This document shows positions 30,624 through 38,220 of a DNA stretch of 39,460 nt, in pieces. The stretch covers positions 166,906 to 206,365 of the forward strand of contig NZ_KI260535.1 in NCBI RefSeq assembly GCF_000468035.1, written 5' to 3'. The position numbers were made by a program, and so were the translations under genes. The notes under the pieces were generated by a model. That model searched no databases, had not been told where the DNA came from, and worked only from the letters and a program-made list of their open reading frames with translations. This stretch comes from Selenomonas sp. oral taxon 892 str. F0426. GTDB taxonomy: Bacteria; Bacillota; Negativicutes; Selenomonadales; Selenomonadaceae. How positions within the stretch are numbered: position 1 is the stretch's first letter; every line of letters begins with the position of its first letter.

Positions 30624-30652
30624 ATAATACTACATCCTAAATCTCGCGTCAA
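30624..30652 (-). promoter_or_regulatory. rpoBC promoter
   Basis: On the - strand, TTGACG (30647-30652), a 17-base spacer and TATTAT (30624-30629). Predicted leader of about 180 nt. Confidence 0.75.
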
Positions 30653-30683
30653 GGAATATTTTTCGTTAGATGAAATTTTCCAA

Positions 30684-30714
30684 ACAAAAACCGCACGACG
30701 GGAAGCCATGCGGT
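30684..30714 (-). terminator. Terminator of the 30-codon small ORF
   Basis: On the - strand, ACCGCA pairs with TGCGGT around a 13-base loop, followed by TTTTTG. Confidence 0.55.
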
Positions 30715-30728
30715 AAACTGGTTCAATC

Positions 30729-30821
30729 TCATTGACAATCGTTTTTCTGCACCGCAGTTGTGTTCGTCTCCTTTGCCGCCGCATAGGCGAACGGCGTTCC
30801 TCCATTCACCTGTATTCTCAT
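30729..30821 (-). CDS. Small ORF, 30 residues, unknown function
   Basis: The frame reads MRIQVNGGTPFAYAAAKETN and then TTAVQKNDCQ, ending in TGA. It is preceded by AAAGGAG at good spacing and followed 15 bases later by a terminator. AT-rich promoter-like sequence lies upstream (TTTACA and TTGCAC boxes near 30870-30890). The peptide is soluble in character, not membrane-like. It sits just upstream of the rpoB promoter in the same direction. I do not recognise it. The ribosome site and the terminator are the reasons to take it seriously. Confidence 0.5.
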   Translation of the reverse strand: MRIQVNGGTPFAYAAAKETNTTAVQKNDCQ

Positions 30822-30983
30822 AGTCAACACTCCTTTGCCGCTTCAAAAACAACAATGCATAGCATATATGTATTCATGTAAACTCTCGTGCAAAAACTTT
30901 GTGCCAATCGTCCGCCTTGCAAAATTCGATACACTCATGTAGAATGACAATGGATTTGTTGACAGTAATTGAGGAGGTATCTT

Positions 30984-31724
30984 ATGTTTCTGACACGATG
31001 CACACGCACGATGCGCACAGTTCTCGCGGCTGCGATGCTGGGCGTACTCGCGCTCACAAGCGGCTGTTTCAGCGGCGACGTGAACGTCGCCATCAACGAG
31101 GACGGCAGTGCCGATCTGAAGACGACGCTCGTCAGCGTGCCCATGCTCGCCGAGATTGTCGAGCAGAGCAAGGCGGCGACGACGGCGAAGAATCCGGACG
31201 CGCAGGTTACGCCCGTGACGAAGGAGAACATGTCGGGCTACGAGATTACGGAGCATTACGCGTCGATCGATAAGCTCTCGGAAAATGACTTCTTCAAGGC
31301 GAACGAGGGCAAGAACACGGGCATCACCGTCAACAATAGTCTGTTCTACACGGACTACAACTTTGACCTGCTCTTTGAGGGCAGTCAAAACGGCGGCGGC
31401 GCAGGCGCATTCGCGAGCAATATCACGTTCACCTATCAGATGACGCTGCCCGTCGCCCCCACGAGCTCGAACGCCGACCGCTCGGAGAACGACGGCAAGC
31501 AGCTCACATGGAACCTCGGCAAGACGCTCGTGACGGGTGAGTCGTCGAAGATCGAGGTCGCGTTCCGCCTCTGGAACAAGACGACGATCATCGGCACGAT
31601 TGTCCTCGTCATTGTCCTGATCGGCGCTGGCGCATTCTTCTTCCTCCGCAAACGCAAGCCGGAAGAGGAGCAGCAGGTGCTTGAGGACGCTCCGATCGAC
31701 ATCACACCGAACGACAAGAACTAA
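30984..31724 (+). CDS. LppM-like (DUF3153) membrane-anchored lipoprotein
   Basis: 246-residue exported protein. A signal peptide ends in a lipobox LTSGC, with lipidated Cys28. An extracytoplasmic domain (about 30-205) begins DVNVAINEDGSADLKTTLV, typical of the LppM/DUF3153 domain. A C-terminal membrane helix (about 206-228) is followed by RKRK and an acidic tail. It thus appears anchored at both ends. Function is unknown. ATG at 30984 follows GAGGAGG; an in-frame TTG upstream overlaps that ribosome site. Monocistronic. Confidence 0.82.
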   Translation: MFLTRCTRTMRTVLAAAMLGVLALTSGCFSGDVNVAINEDGSADLKTTLVSVPMLAEIVEQSKAATTAKNPDAQVTPVTKENMSGYEITEHYASIDKLSENDFFKANEGKNTGITVNNSLFYTDYNFDLLFEGSQNGGGAGAFASNITFTYQMTLPVAPTSSNADRSENDGKQLTWNLGKTLVTGESSKIEVAFRLWNKTTIIGTIVLVIVLIGAGAFFFLRKRKPEEEQQVLEDAPIDITPNDKN

Positions 31725-31734
31725 AAAGGACACA

Positions 31735-31775
31735 CAAAGAGACGTTCCCGCGCAGAGCAGGAACGTCTCTTTTGT
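31735..31775. terminator. Bidirectional terminator
   Basis: AAAGAGACGTTCC pairs with GGAACGTCTCTTT around a 10-base loop, between convergent genes. Confidence 0.8.
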
Positions 31776-31790
31776 TATGCAAAATGAAAT

Positions 31791-33710
31791 TTATGACGCT
31801 ATCTTCTTCGCACGCGTATACTGCATCACAAGGATAACGGCGAAGATCGCACTGCCGATGAGATCGGTCGTGCCGCCGGGCTTGATCATAAGGAGGCCTG
31901 CAACGATGAGAAGCAGTCGCTCGTAGGGGCGGCAGTGATCGGCGAGGAAGCCGCAGAGCGCAGAGCTGACGGCGATCATGCCCACGAGCGCGGAGAGCGT
32001 CACCATAACGAGCGCAAGCGGCGTCGCGTCCACCATCAATATGACGGGCGAGAGCACGAAGATATATGGGATAATGAACGCCGCGATCGCAAGTTTTGAC
32101 GCGTGCACCCCTGTCTTGAGGGCATTTCCTCCGCTGATGCCCGCCCCCGCATAGGCGGCGAGCGCGACGGGTGGTGTCACGTCCGCGATGATGCCGAAAT
32201 AGAACACAAACATGTGCGCCGCAAGGATAGGCACGCCCATCTGAACAAGTGCCGGCGCGGCAATGGTCGAGGTGATGACGTAGTTTGCCGTAGTCGGCAC
32301 GCCCATGCCGAGAACAATCGCTGTGAGCATGGTGAAGAACATCGCGGGCAGGAGCATGCCGCCCGCAAGGTCGATCAGCCCCGAGGCGAGACGCAGCCCA
32401 ACGCCTGTCTTCGTGACGACGCCGATGATGATGCCCGCAGCCGCACAGGCGACGAGCACCCCGAGCACCGCCTTCGCGCCGCGCTCGAGTCCGTAGACGA
32501 TCTCGATCGGCTTCATGCGCGTGGATTTCCGCAGCATGGCGCAGGCGATGGATAGCACGATGGCAACAAGAGCTGCGCGCATGGGCGTGTAACCTGAGAC
32601 GAGGAGGTAGACGATGACGATGAGCGGGATGGCGAGATGTCCGCGCTCCTTAATGAGGGTCAGGGGATTGGGCAGCTCATGGCGTGGAATTCCCTTGAGG
32701 TTCTTGCGCTTTGCCTCGAAGTGGACGCCGAGCCAGACGCCCGTAAAGTAGAGGAGCGCGGGGATCGCTGCCGCCTTGACCACCTCGATGTAGGACACGC
32801 CGACGAACTCCGCCATGAGGAACGCCGCCGCCCCCATGACCGGCGGCATGAGCTGTCCGCCAGTGGATGCCGCTGCCTCAACCGCGCCCGCGAAGTTCGG
32901 ATGGTAGCCAAGCTTCTTCATCATCGGAATCGTGAGTGAGCCGGTGCCGACCACATTTGCGACAGAACTGCCCGAGACCGTACCCATCAGACCGCTCGAA
33001 AGGACGGCGACCTTTGCGGGTCCGCCGCTCGCCCAGCCCGCAACCGCGTTTGCGAGGTCGATGAAGAACTTGCCGAGCCCAGTGCTCTCAAGATAGGCAC
33101 CAAAGAGGATAAAGAGGAAGATGAATGTCGAGGAGACACCGAGCGGGATGCCGAAGATTCCCTCCGTCGTAAAGTAGAGATGACTGACGAGCTGCTCGAC
33201 GGAGAGACCTCTGTGTGCGAGCACCCCCGGCATATAGGGGCCGAGGAAGGCATACGCGAGGAAGAAGAGGACGACCGTCACCATCGGTATACCGACGACA
33301 CGCCGCGCCGCCTCGATAACGAGCAGGATTCCAAGCCCGCCTGCGATAACATCGGGGGTTGTGACGGTCCCTGCGCGCGTTACGAGCTCACGGTACTGGA
33401 TGACGATGTAGGCTGGCGCTGCCGCCCCAAGAACGGCAAAGACCATATCGATGGGATGAAAGAAGTTATCCCGCGTCCATGCACGCCGAAAGGGATAGAG
33501 GAGATAGGCAAGCGCAAGACCAAATCCGAGATGAACGGCACGCTGCAGCTGTGCATCGAGAACGCCGAAGGTCGCTGTATAGAGCTGAAAGATCGAAAAG
33601 CTAATCGCAATCGCGGCAATCACCTTCTTCGGCCAACCTGCATAGTGGACGGTGTTCGATTCGCGGTCATACTTCTTAAGCACGGCTTCCGCAGTCTTCT
33701 GATCGGTCAT
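31791..33710 (-). CDS. TRAP transporter fused permease (TAXI type, 4TM plus 12TM)
   Basis: 639-residue membrane protein in which the small (DctQ) and large (DctM) subunits of a tripartite ATP-independent transporter are fused. The first about 140 residues hold four hydrophobic segments; the rest is the large subunit, with GVLAHRGLSVEQLVSHLYFT, GTVSGSSVANVVGTGSLTIP and GMGVPTTANYVIT. Such fused permeases work with a TAXI-type receptor, here the gene at 34479-35453. The substrate is unknown; dicarboxylates or glutamate-like acids are usual guesses. The start is uncertain: ATG at 33710 fits the family but has only a distant AAGGA; a GTG at 33722 is the alternative. A terminator-like hairpin lies between it and the DUF1850 gene. 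Confidence 0.93.
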   Translation of the reverse strand: MTDQKTAEAVLKKYDRESNTVHYAGWPKKVIAAIAISFSIFQLYTATFGVLDAQLQRAVHLGFGLALAYLLYPFRRAWTRDNFFHPIDMVFAVLGAAAPAYIVIQYRELVTRAGTVTTPDVIAGGLGILLVIEAARRVVGIPMVTVVLFFLAYAFLGPYMPGVLAHRGLSVEQLVSHLYFTTEGIFGIPLGVSSTFIFLFILFGAYLESTGLGKFFIDLANAVAGWASGGPAKVAVLSSGLMGTVSGSSVANVVGTGSLTIPMMKKLGYHPNFAGAVEAAASTGGQLMPPVMGAAAFLMAEFVGVSYIEVVKAAAIPALLYFTGVWLGVHFEAKRKNLKGIPRHELPNPLTLIKERGHLAIPLIVIVYLLVSGYTPMRAALVAIVLSIACAMLRKSTRMKPIEIVYGLERGAKAVLGVLVACAAAGIIIGVVTKTGVGLRLASGLIDLAGGMLLPAMFFTMLTAIVLGMGVPTTANYVITSTIAAPALVQMGVPILAAHMFVFYFGIIADVTPPVALAAYAGAGISGGNALKTGVHASKLAIAAFIIPYIFVLSPVILMVDATPLALVMVTLSALVGMIAVSSALCGFLADHCRPYERLLLIVAGLLMIKPGGTTDLIGSAIFAVILVMQYTRAKKIAS

Positions 33711-33819
33711 AGAGAGGTTCACATCCTTTGGAAAATTTCGGTGCCCCCTTCCCCGCAAGCGGGGCAGTCTTAGGGCTTTTTATATCCACAATATTTCGCA
33801 AAACTAGAACAAAAGAAAG

Positions 33820-33843
33820 ATGAGGCCGCCGAACGGCAGCCTC
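33820..33843 (-). terminator. Terminator-like hairpin of the TAXI-DUF1850 unit
   Basis: On the - strand, GAGGC-GCC pairs with GGC-GCCTC around GTTC, followed by ATCTTTCTTTTG. It has been pushed away from its gene by the MITE-like insertion at 33851-34017. Confidence 0.45.
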
Positions 33844-33850
33844 GGAAAGT

Positions 33851-34017
33851 TAAGGAAGCACGGATCAATTCAGCACCATCATCTCGGCGCATCTTTTTCG
33901 CCCTCTCTGCGTCGACAAATCCTCCACATAGCACCACTGCTATGCGTCCGGTTTGTCTCCTTGACCGGACAAAAAATCTACACCAATCTGAGGGTCTATT
34001 TTATCAGCGATTCCTTA
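33851..34017. repeat. MITE-like element, copy A
   Basis: 167 bp with imperfect inverted ends (TAAGGAAGCACGGATCAA at the left; TAAGGAATCGCTGATAAAA reading inward from the right). Inner stem-loops CATAGCA/TGCTATG and TTTGTC/GACAAA are shared with copy C at 7385-7546. Its right end supplies or abuts the TAA stop of the DUF1850 gene. Confidence 0.7.
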
Positions 34018-34482
34018 GAGAAAATACGTATAGAACGGCGCAACAACGAGATCAATGCGCGTGCCGACAGGGTACATCTCGTAAACGGGGATGCGTTTCC
34101 CGCCCGCCTCGATCATCAGCTCCGTCCCCACGCCCGTGCGGAGACTCAGTTCCGCATAGTCGCGATCCATATCGAGGACGAAGTGTTCGCCCTCCTGCCG
34201 GAACGTCCCCTCCTCCGGGAGGAAGGGGAGTCCCACACCGTGCGACTGATAGCGCGTGCCCGTCAGGTGGAAATGTCCGTCTGGATACGCGGTCAGAAAC
34301 TCCTCGACCGGCGTCTTCTGCACGGAGTGAATGAAGTGGATCGTAAGCGGCGCCGGTTCTCGGATCTGCCGCACGATGACAGTCTTCTCCCCATCTGCCT
34401 GGAGAAAGAGCGCCGGCGCGCTCAGGATATCAAACGAGACCAGGAGAATCGCTGCGCAAAGTGCTGTCGCATAGGCCCTCAT
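34015..34482 (-). CDS. DUF1850 protein of the TRAP-TAXI module
   Basis: 155-residue exported or membrane-anchored protein with an N-terminal hydrophobic segment (about 5-25). The HSVQKTPVEEFL segment (about 52-63) and RIDLVVAPFY near the end are typical of DUF1850 proteins, which by genome context accompany TAXI-TRAP systems; their role is unknown. Start codon overlaps the TAXI stop (ATGA). Its own stop codon coincides with the edge of a MITE-like element, so the native C-terminus may have been slightly altered. Confidence 0.85.
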   Translation of the reverse strand: MRAYATALCAAILLVSFDILSAPALFLQADGEKTVIVRQIREPAPLTIHFIHSVQKTPVEEFLTAYPDGHFHLTGTRYQSHGVGLPFLPEEGTFRQEGEHFVLDMDRDYAELSLRTGVGTELMIEAGGKRIPVYEMYPVGTRIDLVVAPFYTYFL

Positions 34483-35453
34483 TTCTCGTTCAGGTACTTC
34501 TCCGCGCCCGCATTCATCGGCAGGGACATACCGGCCTTCGCCGTGTCCTTCGTGATCTGCTTGCCGACGGCGTGTGCCGACTGCAGGCGATCGAGATTCG
34601 AGAAGATCGCCTTCGTGATGCTGTAGCCGAGATCGGCGTTCACCGAGGGGCCTGCGACGAGCATCGCCATGACAGAAACACTCGGCACATCCTCGTCAAA
34701 TCCTGCATACGAGCCAGCGGGGATGACGGTCTTCGTGTAGAACGGATACTGCGCGATCAGCTGATCGGCAACCTTATCCTCCACAGGGAGCAGTCGGACA
34801 GGGTTCTGCGAGGCGATGTCCTGCACGGATGCCGTTGGATAGCCCGCTGTGAGAACAGCGACATCCACGTTGCCGTCCTTCAGCGCGCTCGCCCCCTCTG
34901 CGAACGAAAGGAACTGCGCATCGATATCGTCATAGCTGACACCGTATGCCGCGAGGATCTGGCGCACGTTTGCCTCGACGCCCGATCCTGCCGCACCAAC
35001 GGCGACGCGCTTGCCCTTGAGCTCTGCAATGCTCTTGATCCCAGAGGACTGGAGCGTCACGAACTGGCAGGTCTCGGGATAGAGCGATGCGATGCCCTGC
35101 AGCCCATCCACCTTTTTATCCTTGAACATCTCGGTCCCATTGACCGCATAGTAAGTAATGTCATTCTGCACCGTCGCAAGATCAACCGCCCCGTCGCGGA
35201 GCATATTGATGTTCGCAACCGATGCGCCTGTGCTCTGTGCACTGGCATTCATGCCGGGGATATCCTTGTTCAGCACCTCCGCGATCGCACCGCCGATCGG
35301 GTAGTACGTGCCCGCCGTGCCGCCGGTTCCGATGTTGAGGAACTTCTTATCTCCCGACGATGCGGAGTCGCCGCCGCAGCCGGTGAGAAGCGCAGCAGAG
35401 AATACAAGGACCGCGCCTGCCGCAAAAACTTTCTTTACGGTAGAGATATTCAT
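34479..35453 (-). CDS. TAXI family TRAP transporter solute-binding receptor
   Basis: 324-residue extracytoplasmic substrate receptor. The signal peptide carries a lipobox (LLTGC, Cys at about 26), so it is a lipoprotein. The mature part begins LNIGTGGTAGTYYPIGGAIA, the hallmark of TAXI receptors, with NINMLRDGAVDLATVQND and KGKRVAVGAAGSGVE following. It delivers its ligand to the fused permease at 31791-33710. ATG at 35453 follows GGAGGG; a TTG five codons earlier overlaps that site. It is the first gene of the module. Confidence 0.95.
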   Translation of the reverse strand: MNISTVKKVFAAGAVLVFSAALLTGCGGDSASSGDKKFLNIGTGGTAGTYYPIGGAIAEVLNKDIPGMNASAQSTGASVANINMLRDGAVDLATVQNDITYYAVNGTEMFKDKKVDGLQGIASLYPETCQFVTLQSSGIKSIAELKGKRVAVGAAGSGVEANVRQILAAYGVSYDDIDAQFLSFAEGASALKDGNVDVAVLTAGYPTASVQDIASQNPVRLLPVEDKVADQLIAQYPFYTKTVIPAGSYAGFDEDVPSVSVMAMLVAGPSVNADLGYSITKAIFSNLDRLQSAHAVGKQITKDTAKAGMSLPMNAGAEKYLNEK

Positions 35454-35521
35454 GTTCTTTCCCTCCAATAAAAAATCAACAGTTCTCGGACTATCGTCGT
35501 GTACGGCGATAATAAGCGAAT

Positions 35522-35566
35522 ATTATCACAAAGCGCCCCCTGCACGCAAGCAGGAGACGCTTTGTA
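35522..35566 (-). promoter_or_regulatory. Promoter region of the TAXI module with long inverted repeat
   Basis: On the - strand, TTGCGT (35544-35549), a 16-base spacer and GATAAT with TGn extension (35522-35527). An inverted repeat ACAAAGCG-CCTGC/GCAGG-CGCTTTGT (about 35528-35566) covers the -35 box and spacer. It could be an operator or a terminator for upstream transcription; T-runs are poor. Confidence 0.4.
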
Positions 35567-35592
35567 TAGCGGTATACAATATGCCCGCATCC

Positions 35593-35654
35593 GGGGAAGC
35601 ACTGATAAATTCAGCACGCCAACTGGACAAACTTCATTTTATCATCGATTCCCC
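35593..35654. repeat. MITE-like element, copy B (short)
   Basis: 62 bp bounded by GGGGAAGCACTGATAAA and the inverse of GGGGAATCGATGATAAAA. It has the same ends as copy A but almost no interior, so it is an internal-deletion derivative. It lies 4 bases from the stop codon of the gene at 35659-36075. Confidence 0.65.
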
Positions 35655-35658
35655 AGGT

Positions 35659-36075
35659 CTAATTTTTTACAATCTCCGCTGCCTCACCGTTCGCCTTAGC
35701 ACGCATGATACACTCCTTGAGGCGGACGATATTCTTTTCATGGAGATCAATAGCGAAGCGGATGCGCTTCTTCTCTTCCTCTGTGAACTCCGGCTTTTCG
35801 TAAGCGATGCGAATCCGTGCAAGGCGCTCCTCGACATCACGCAGCTCATCCTCCATCGGCCGCACATGCATGAGTGCGCAGCCGTAGACGGCGCGCATGG
35901 CATCCTCCACATACTGCGCATAGCCGGGCTCGCCCGAGGCCTTTTCAAGCCACTGTGCGACGTGGTGGATCACGTCATAGGGCGACTCACCGCTGTGGAT
36001 CATGGAGACGATCTCCATCTTCACCTGCTGCTCCCGTCCATGTGGCTGCGCGATCAGGTTCTGCTCCTCGGGCAT
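35659..36075 (-). CDS. Uncharacterised helical protein
   Basis: 138-residue soluble protein, strongly helical and charged, with no membrane segment and no motif I recognise. The second half (ELRDVEERLARIRIAYEKPE, then EEEKKRIRFAIDLHEKN) looks like a coiled coil. The N-terminal part contains GREQQVKMEIVSMIHSGESP. The start overlaps the stop of the carbonic-anhydrase-like gene by one base (TAATG), so the two are translated together and may act together. No function is proposed. Confidence 0.75.
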   Translation of the reverse strand: MPEEQNLIAQPHGREQQVKMEIVSMIHSGESPYDVIHHVAQWLEKASGEPGYAQYVEDAMRAVYGCALMHVRPMEDELRDVEERLARIRIAYEKPEFTEEEKKRIRFAIDLHEKNIVRLKECIMRAKANGEAAEIVKN

Positions 36076-36644
36076 TAGATGACCTTCTCGCCGTTAAAGC
36101 GTTCGCCGCCGATCTCGGGGTAGACACCGTACTCGATCGCCCACTCGCATTTGTACTTGAGTGCCTGCGCGTGGATCGTCGCAATACGATCGATGTTCTC
36201 GCGCACGATCTTGCCAGGGATGCCCGCCACAAGCGAGTTCGGCGGGATCACAGCATTCTCCTTAACCACCGCACCTGCGCCGATGATCGAGCCGCGTCCG
36301 ATCTTCGCCCCCGTAAGGATGATCGCCCCCATGCCGATGAGTACATGATCCTCGATCTCGCAGCCATGGACGCAGGCGCTGTGCCCAACCGTCACATAGT
36401 CCCCGATGATGCACGGGTTGTCGTCTGCGACATGCAGACAGGTGAGGTCCTGGATGTTCGAGCAGGCGCCGACGGAGATGTAGTTCACATCGCCGCGCGC
36501 GACAACCCCTGGCCATAGGCTCGCATACTGCCCGACGCGCACATCCCCCGAGAGGAATACCTGCGGGGCAACGAACGCCTCCTCGTGAATCTGCGGCGTG
36601 ATGCCGTGAAAGCTGGGGAACCCTTCCCCTTTGAATGTAAACAT
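36075..36644 (-). CDS. Gamma-carbonic anhydrase-like hexapeptide-repeat protein
   Basis: 189-residue left-handed beta-helix protein of the YrdA/PaaY/gamma-carbonic anhydrase group. Repeated hexapeptide units run from about 25 to 145. The three zinc-binding His residues of the family are present: His71 (CLHVAD), His88 and His93 (GHSACVHG). Members may hydrate CO2 or act on CoA thioesters; the exact activity cannot be read. The ribosome site GGAAGGG precedes ATG. It forms a pair with the overlapping gene at 35659-36075. Confidence 0.9.
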   Translation of the reverse strand: MFTFKGEGFPSFHGITPQIHEEAFVAPQVFLSGDVRVGQYASLWPGVVARGDVNYISVGACSNIQDLTCLHVADDNPCIIGDYVTVGHSACVHGCEIEDHVLIGMGAIILTGAKIGRGSIIGAGAVVKENAVIPPNSLVAGIPGKIVRENIDRIATIHAQALKYKCEWAIEYGVYPEIGGERFNGEKVI

Positions 36645-36665
36645 AATATACCCTTCCTAAATAAA

Positions 36666-37706
36666 TCAACCCTTTGCCTCAAACGGCTCGCTGCCATGCG
36701 CCGCATGGTAGTAGCGGTGCGCAGCAAAAAGTTCGGCGGGGCTCGGTGCAATCGCACGCATGGGCGCCGATTCCTGTTCCTCGTGCTTCCTGCGGCGCAC
36801 GCCGCGCTCCTTTTCTTCTGCTGCGTCCATTGCCGTATTCGGGAGATTCTTATACTCCTCGGAGTTCGCATACTCCATCCACTCGCGCTGCAGGGCGCGC
36901 AGAAGATAGACCTTCTCGTTGTCGAGCGGTGTGAGCTTGCCCTGCTCCTGCGCAGTGCGGAGCATATCATCCACTTCCTCACGCGAGAGCACACGGCGAT
37001 TGCCGTATTGATCGCGCGTCGATGGGCCGGGCTGGAAGCCCTCCTTCTCTGTATGCTCTCCTGCATGGTCCCCGTGCACAGCCTCCCTATGCTCGGCCGT
37101 TTGTGCACCGTCATTTTGGATATCTGCCCCGCCGACGGGTGTATCTTGCATCTCGCCCGCCGCAGATGCAGCAGGGCCATTTCCCGCCGAAGGTGCATCG
37201 AGTGCATCCGCCATGCCGCCGCCCGCCGTCATGGCGGCGGAGCCGGTTCCCTCGGATGACCCGCTGCCCATGCCGCGGAATGAGGGCGCCTCCCCGCCGC
37301 CTTTCTGCATCTCCGAGAGCACAGAGATATTTGCCTGCGCGACCGCACGCTGCGCCTCATCCTTCGTCTTGGCACGCTTCAGTGCACGCGCAAGCATCTC
37401 ACGCCGCTCCTCGATCCGCACCACCTTCTCATAGAGATCGGGGTTGTTGTCCTTCAGATACTTCATATCGACAGCAGAGAGCTTCTGTCCCTGCCGCAGT
37501 TTCTGACGGATCTGCATCTCGCGGTTCGCGTCAGTCTTTTCCTGCGTCTTCTGCAGATCACTCAACCGCAGTTTGCTCGGCTGCAGGGGGGTGCCCATCG
37601 CCTCTGCAAGACTCCGCCCGGTCTTTACACGGTACTTCATCTCGCGCCTGAGATTCTTCAGCTGCGCATACTCTCCGATCCTTCCGATTCCCTCGAAAAA
37701 CGCCAT
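36666..37706 (-). CDS. Unknown protein with coiled-coil N-terminus and low-complexity centre
   Basis: 346 residues without signal peptide or membrane helix. Residues 1-135 are helical and basic. They contain a segment (KLSAVDMKYLKDNNPDLYEK) that reminds me of conserved, uncharacterised clostridial proteins. Residues about 136-215 are Gly/Ser/Ala-rich and disordered. The C-terminal third has VLSREEVDDML and PSPAELFAAHRYYHAAHGSE. I do not know a function. ATG at 37706 follows GGAGG; the open frame upstream lacks a ribosome site. Confidence 0.75.
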   Translation of the reverse strand: MAFFEGIGRIGEYAQLKNLRREMKYRVKTGRSLAEAMGTPLQPSKLRLSDLQKTQEKTDANREMQIRQKLRQGQKLSAVDMKYLKDNNPDLYEKVVRIEERREMLARALKRAKTKDEAQRAVAQANISVLSEMQKGGGEAPSFRGMGSGSSEGTGSAAMTAGGGMADALDAPSAGNGPAASAAGEMQDTPVGGADIQNDGAQTAEHREAVHGDHAGEHTEKEGFQPGPSTRDQYGNRRVLSREEVDDMLRTAQEQGKLTPLDNEKVYLLRALQREWMEYANSEEYKNLPNTAMDAAEEKERGVRRRKHEEQESAPMRAIAPSPAELFAAHRYYHAAHGSEPFEAKG

Positions 37707-37804
37707 GTCATTACCTCCGTGTAATGTAAACGATCCATATAATATGGAATCGACGGCAGACGCCTTGCGCATAAGTCGTCTCATGCATTTTATCGCATTT
37801 GGGA

Positions 37805-37838
37805 CAAAAAGAAAAGCCGGTGACTTCACCGGCCGCTA
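37805..37838 (-). terminator. Terminator-like hairpin upstream of the unknown gene
   Basis: A perfect 8-bp stem GCCGGTGA/TCACCGGC is followed on the - strand by TTTTCTTTTTG. There is no obvious - strand gene before it, so it may be a leader attenuator for the gene starting at 37706. Confidence 0.5.
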
Positions 37839-38112
37839 TTTTCTGCCCATCATTTGGTCGTCGATGCACAACCCTTCTTTTATATAAACAATTCCATCGT
37901 GCAGACACTAATCACCCTGCCAAGTCCCGGGATATTCCCACCAAGGCTGGCTAATCGTTCCAAAAGATGTCCATGCCGCCCCCTGTTGTCCACAACCGAA
38001 CTGTGGCACACGGCGCAGGCAGAAAATTTACGGATGTAAATTTATCATATTCTAACACTGTATGCAATAGGCAGAAACTATTTTTAAAAAATTTTTCTCC
38101 CCTTAAAAAATC

Positions 38113-38141
38113 TTGACAAGACTTCTCATCGGGTGCAAAAT
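38113..38141 (+). promoter_or_regulatory. Promoter of the third chemoreceptor
   Basis: Perfect TTGACA (38113-38118), a 17-base spacer and CAAAAT (weak -10), 80 bases before the start codon. Confidence 0.5.
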
Positions 38142-38220
38142 AACCAAGCATTATGAATTACGCCATGGTATGCGGGGAACATACAAATGGTGTCGGGAAA
38201 AGAAATGAGGAGGTTTTTTT

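Larger units (their letters stand above)
37707..38220. other. Intergenic region between divergent genes
   Basis: No credible gene was seen. It contains a 13-base palindrome CCATATAATATGG (37735-37747) upstream of the - strand gene. A GCCGGTGA/TCACCGGC hairpin with a - strand TTTTCTTTTT run (about 37807-37836) looks like a terminator or leader attenuator. There is also an 8-4-8 palindrome AAATTTAC/GTAAATTT (38024-38043), and then the promoter of the chemoreceptor gene. Confidence 0.6.

Noticed and set aside
30620-30855. Two other overlapping - strand ORFs of 61 and 68 codons upstream of rpoB
   Set aside because: They run through the terminator and into the rpoB promoter; the 30-codon frame has the better ribosome site and ends before the terminator.
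37711-37908. Short - strand ORF containing a CPKC-like motif
   Set aside because: It spans a terminator-like hairpin and overlaps the ribosome site of the downstream gene; it has no ribosome site of its own.
37988-37998. DnaA-box-like TTGTCCACA
   Set aside because: One mismatch, single copy, no cluster of boxes or AT-rich unwinding region and no dnaA/dnaN nearby.
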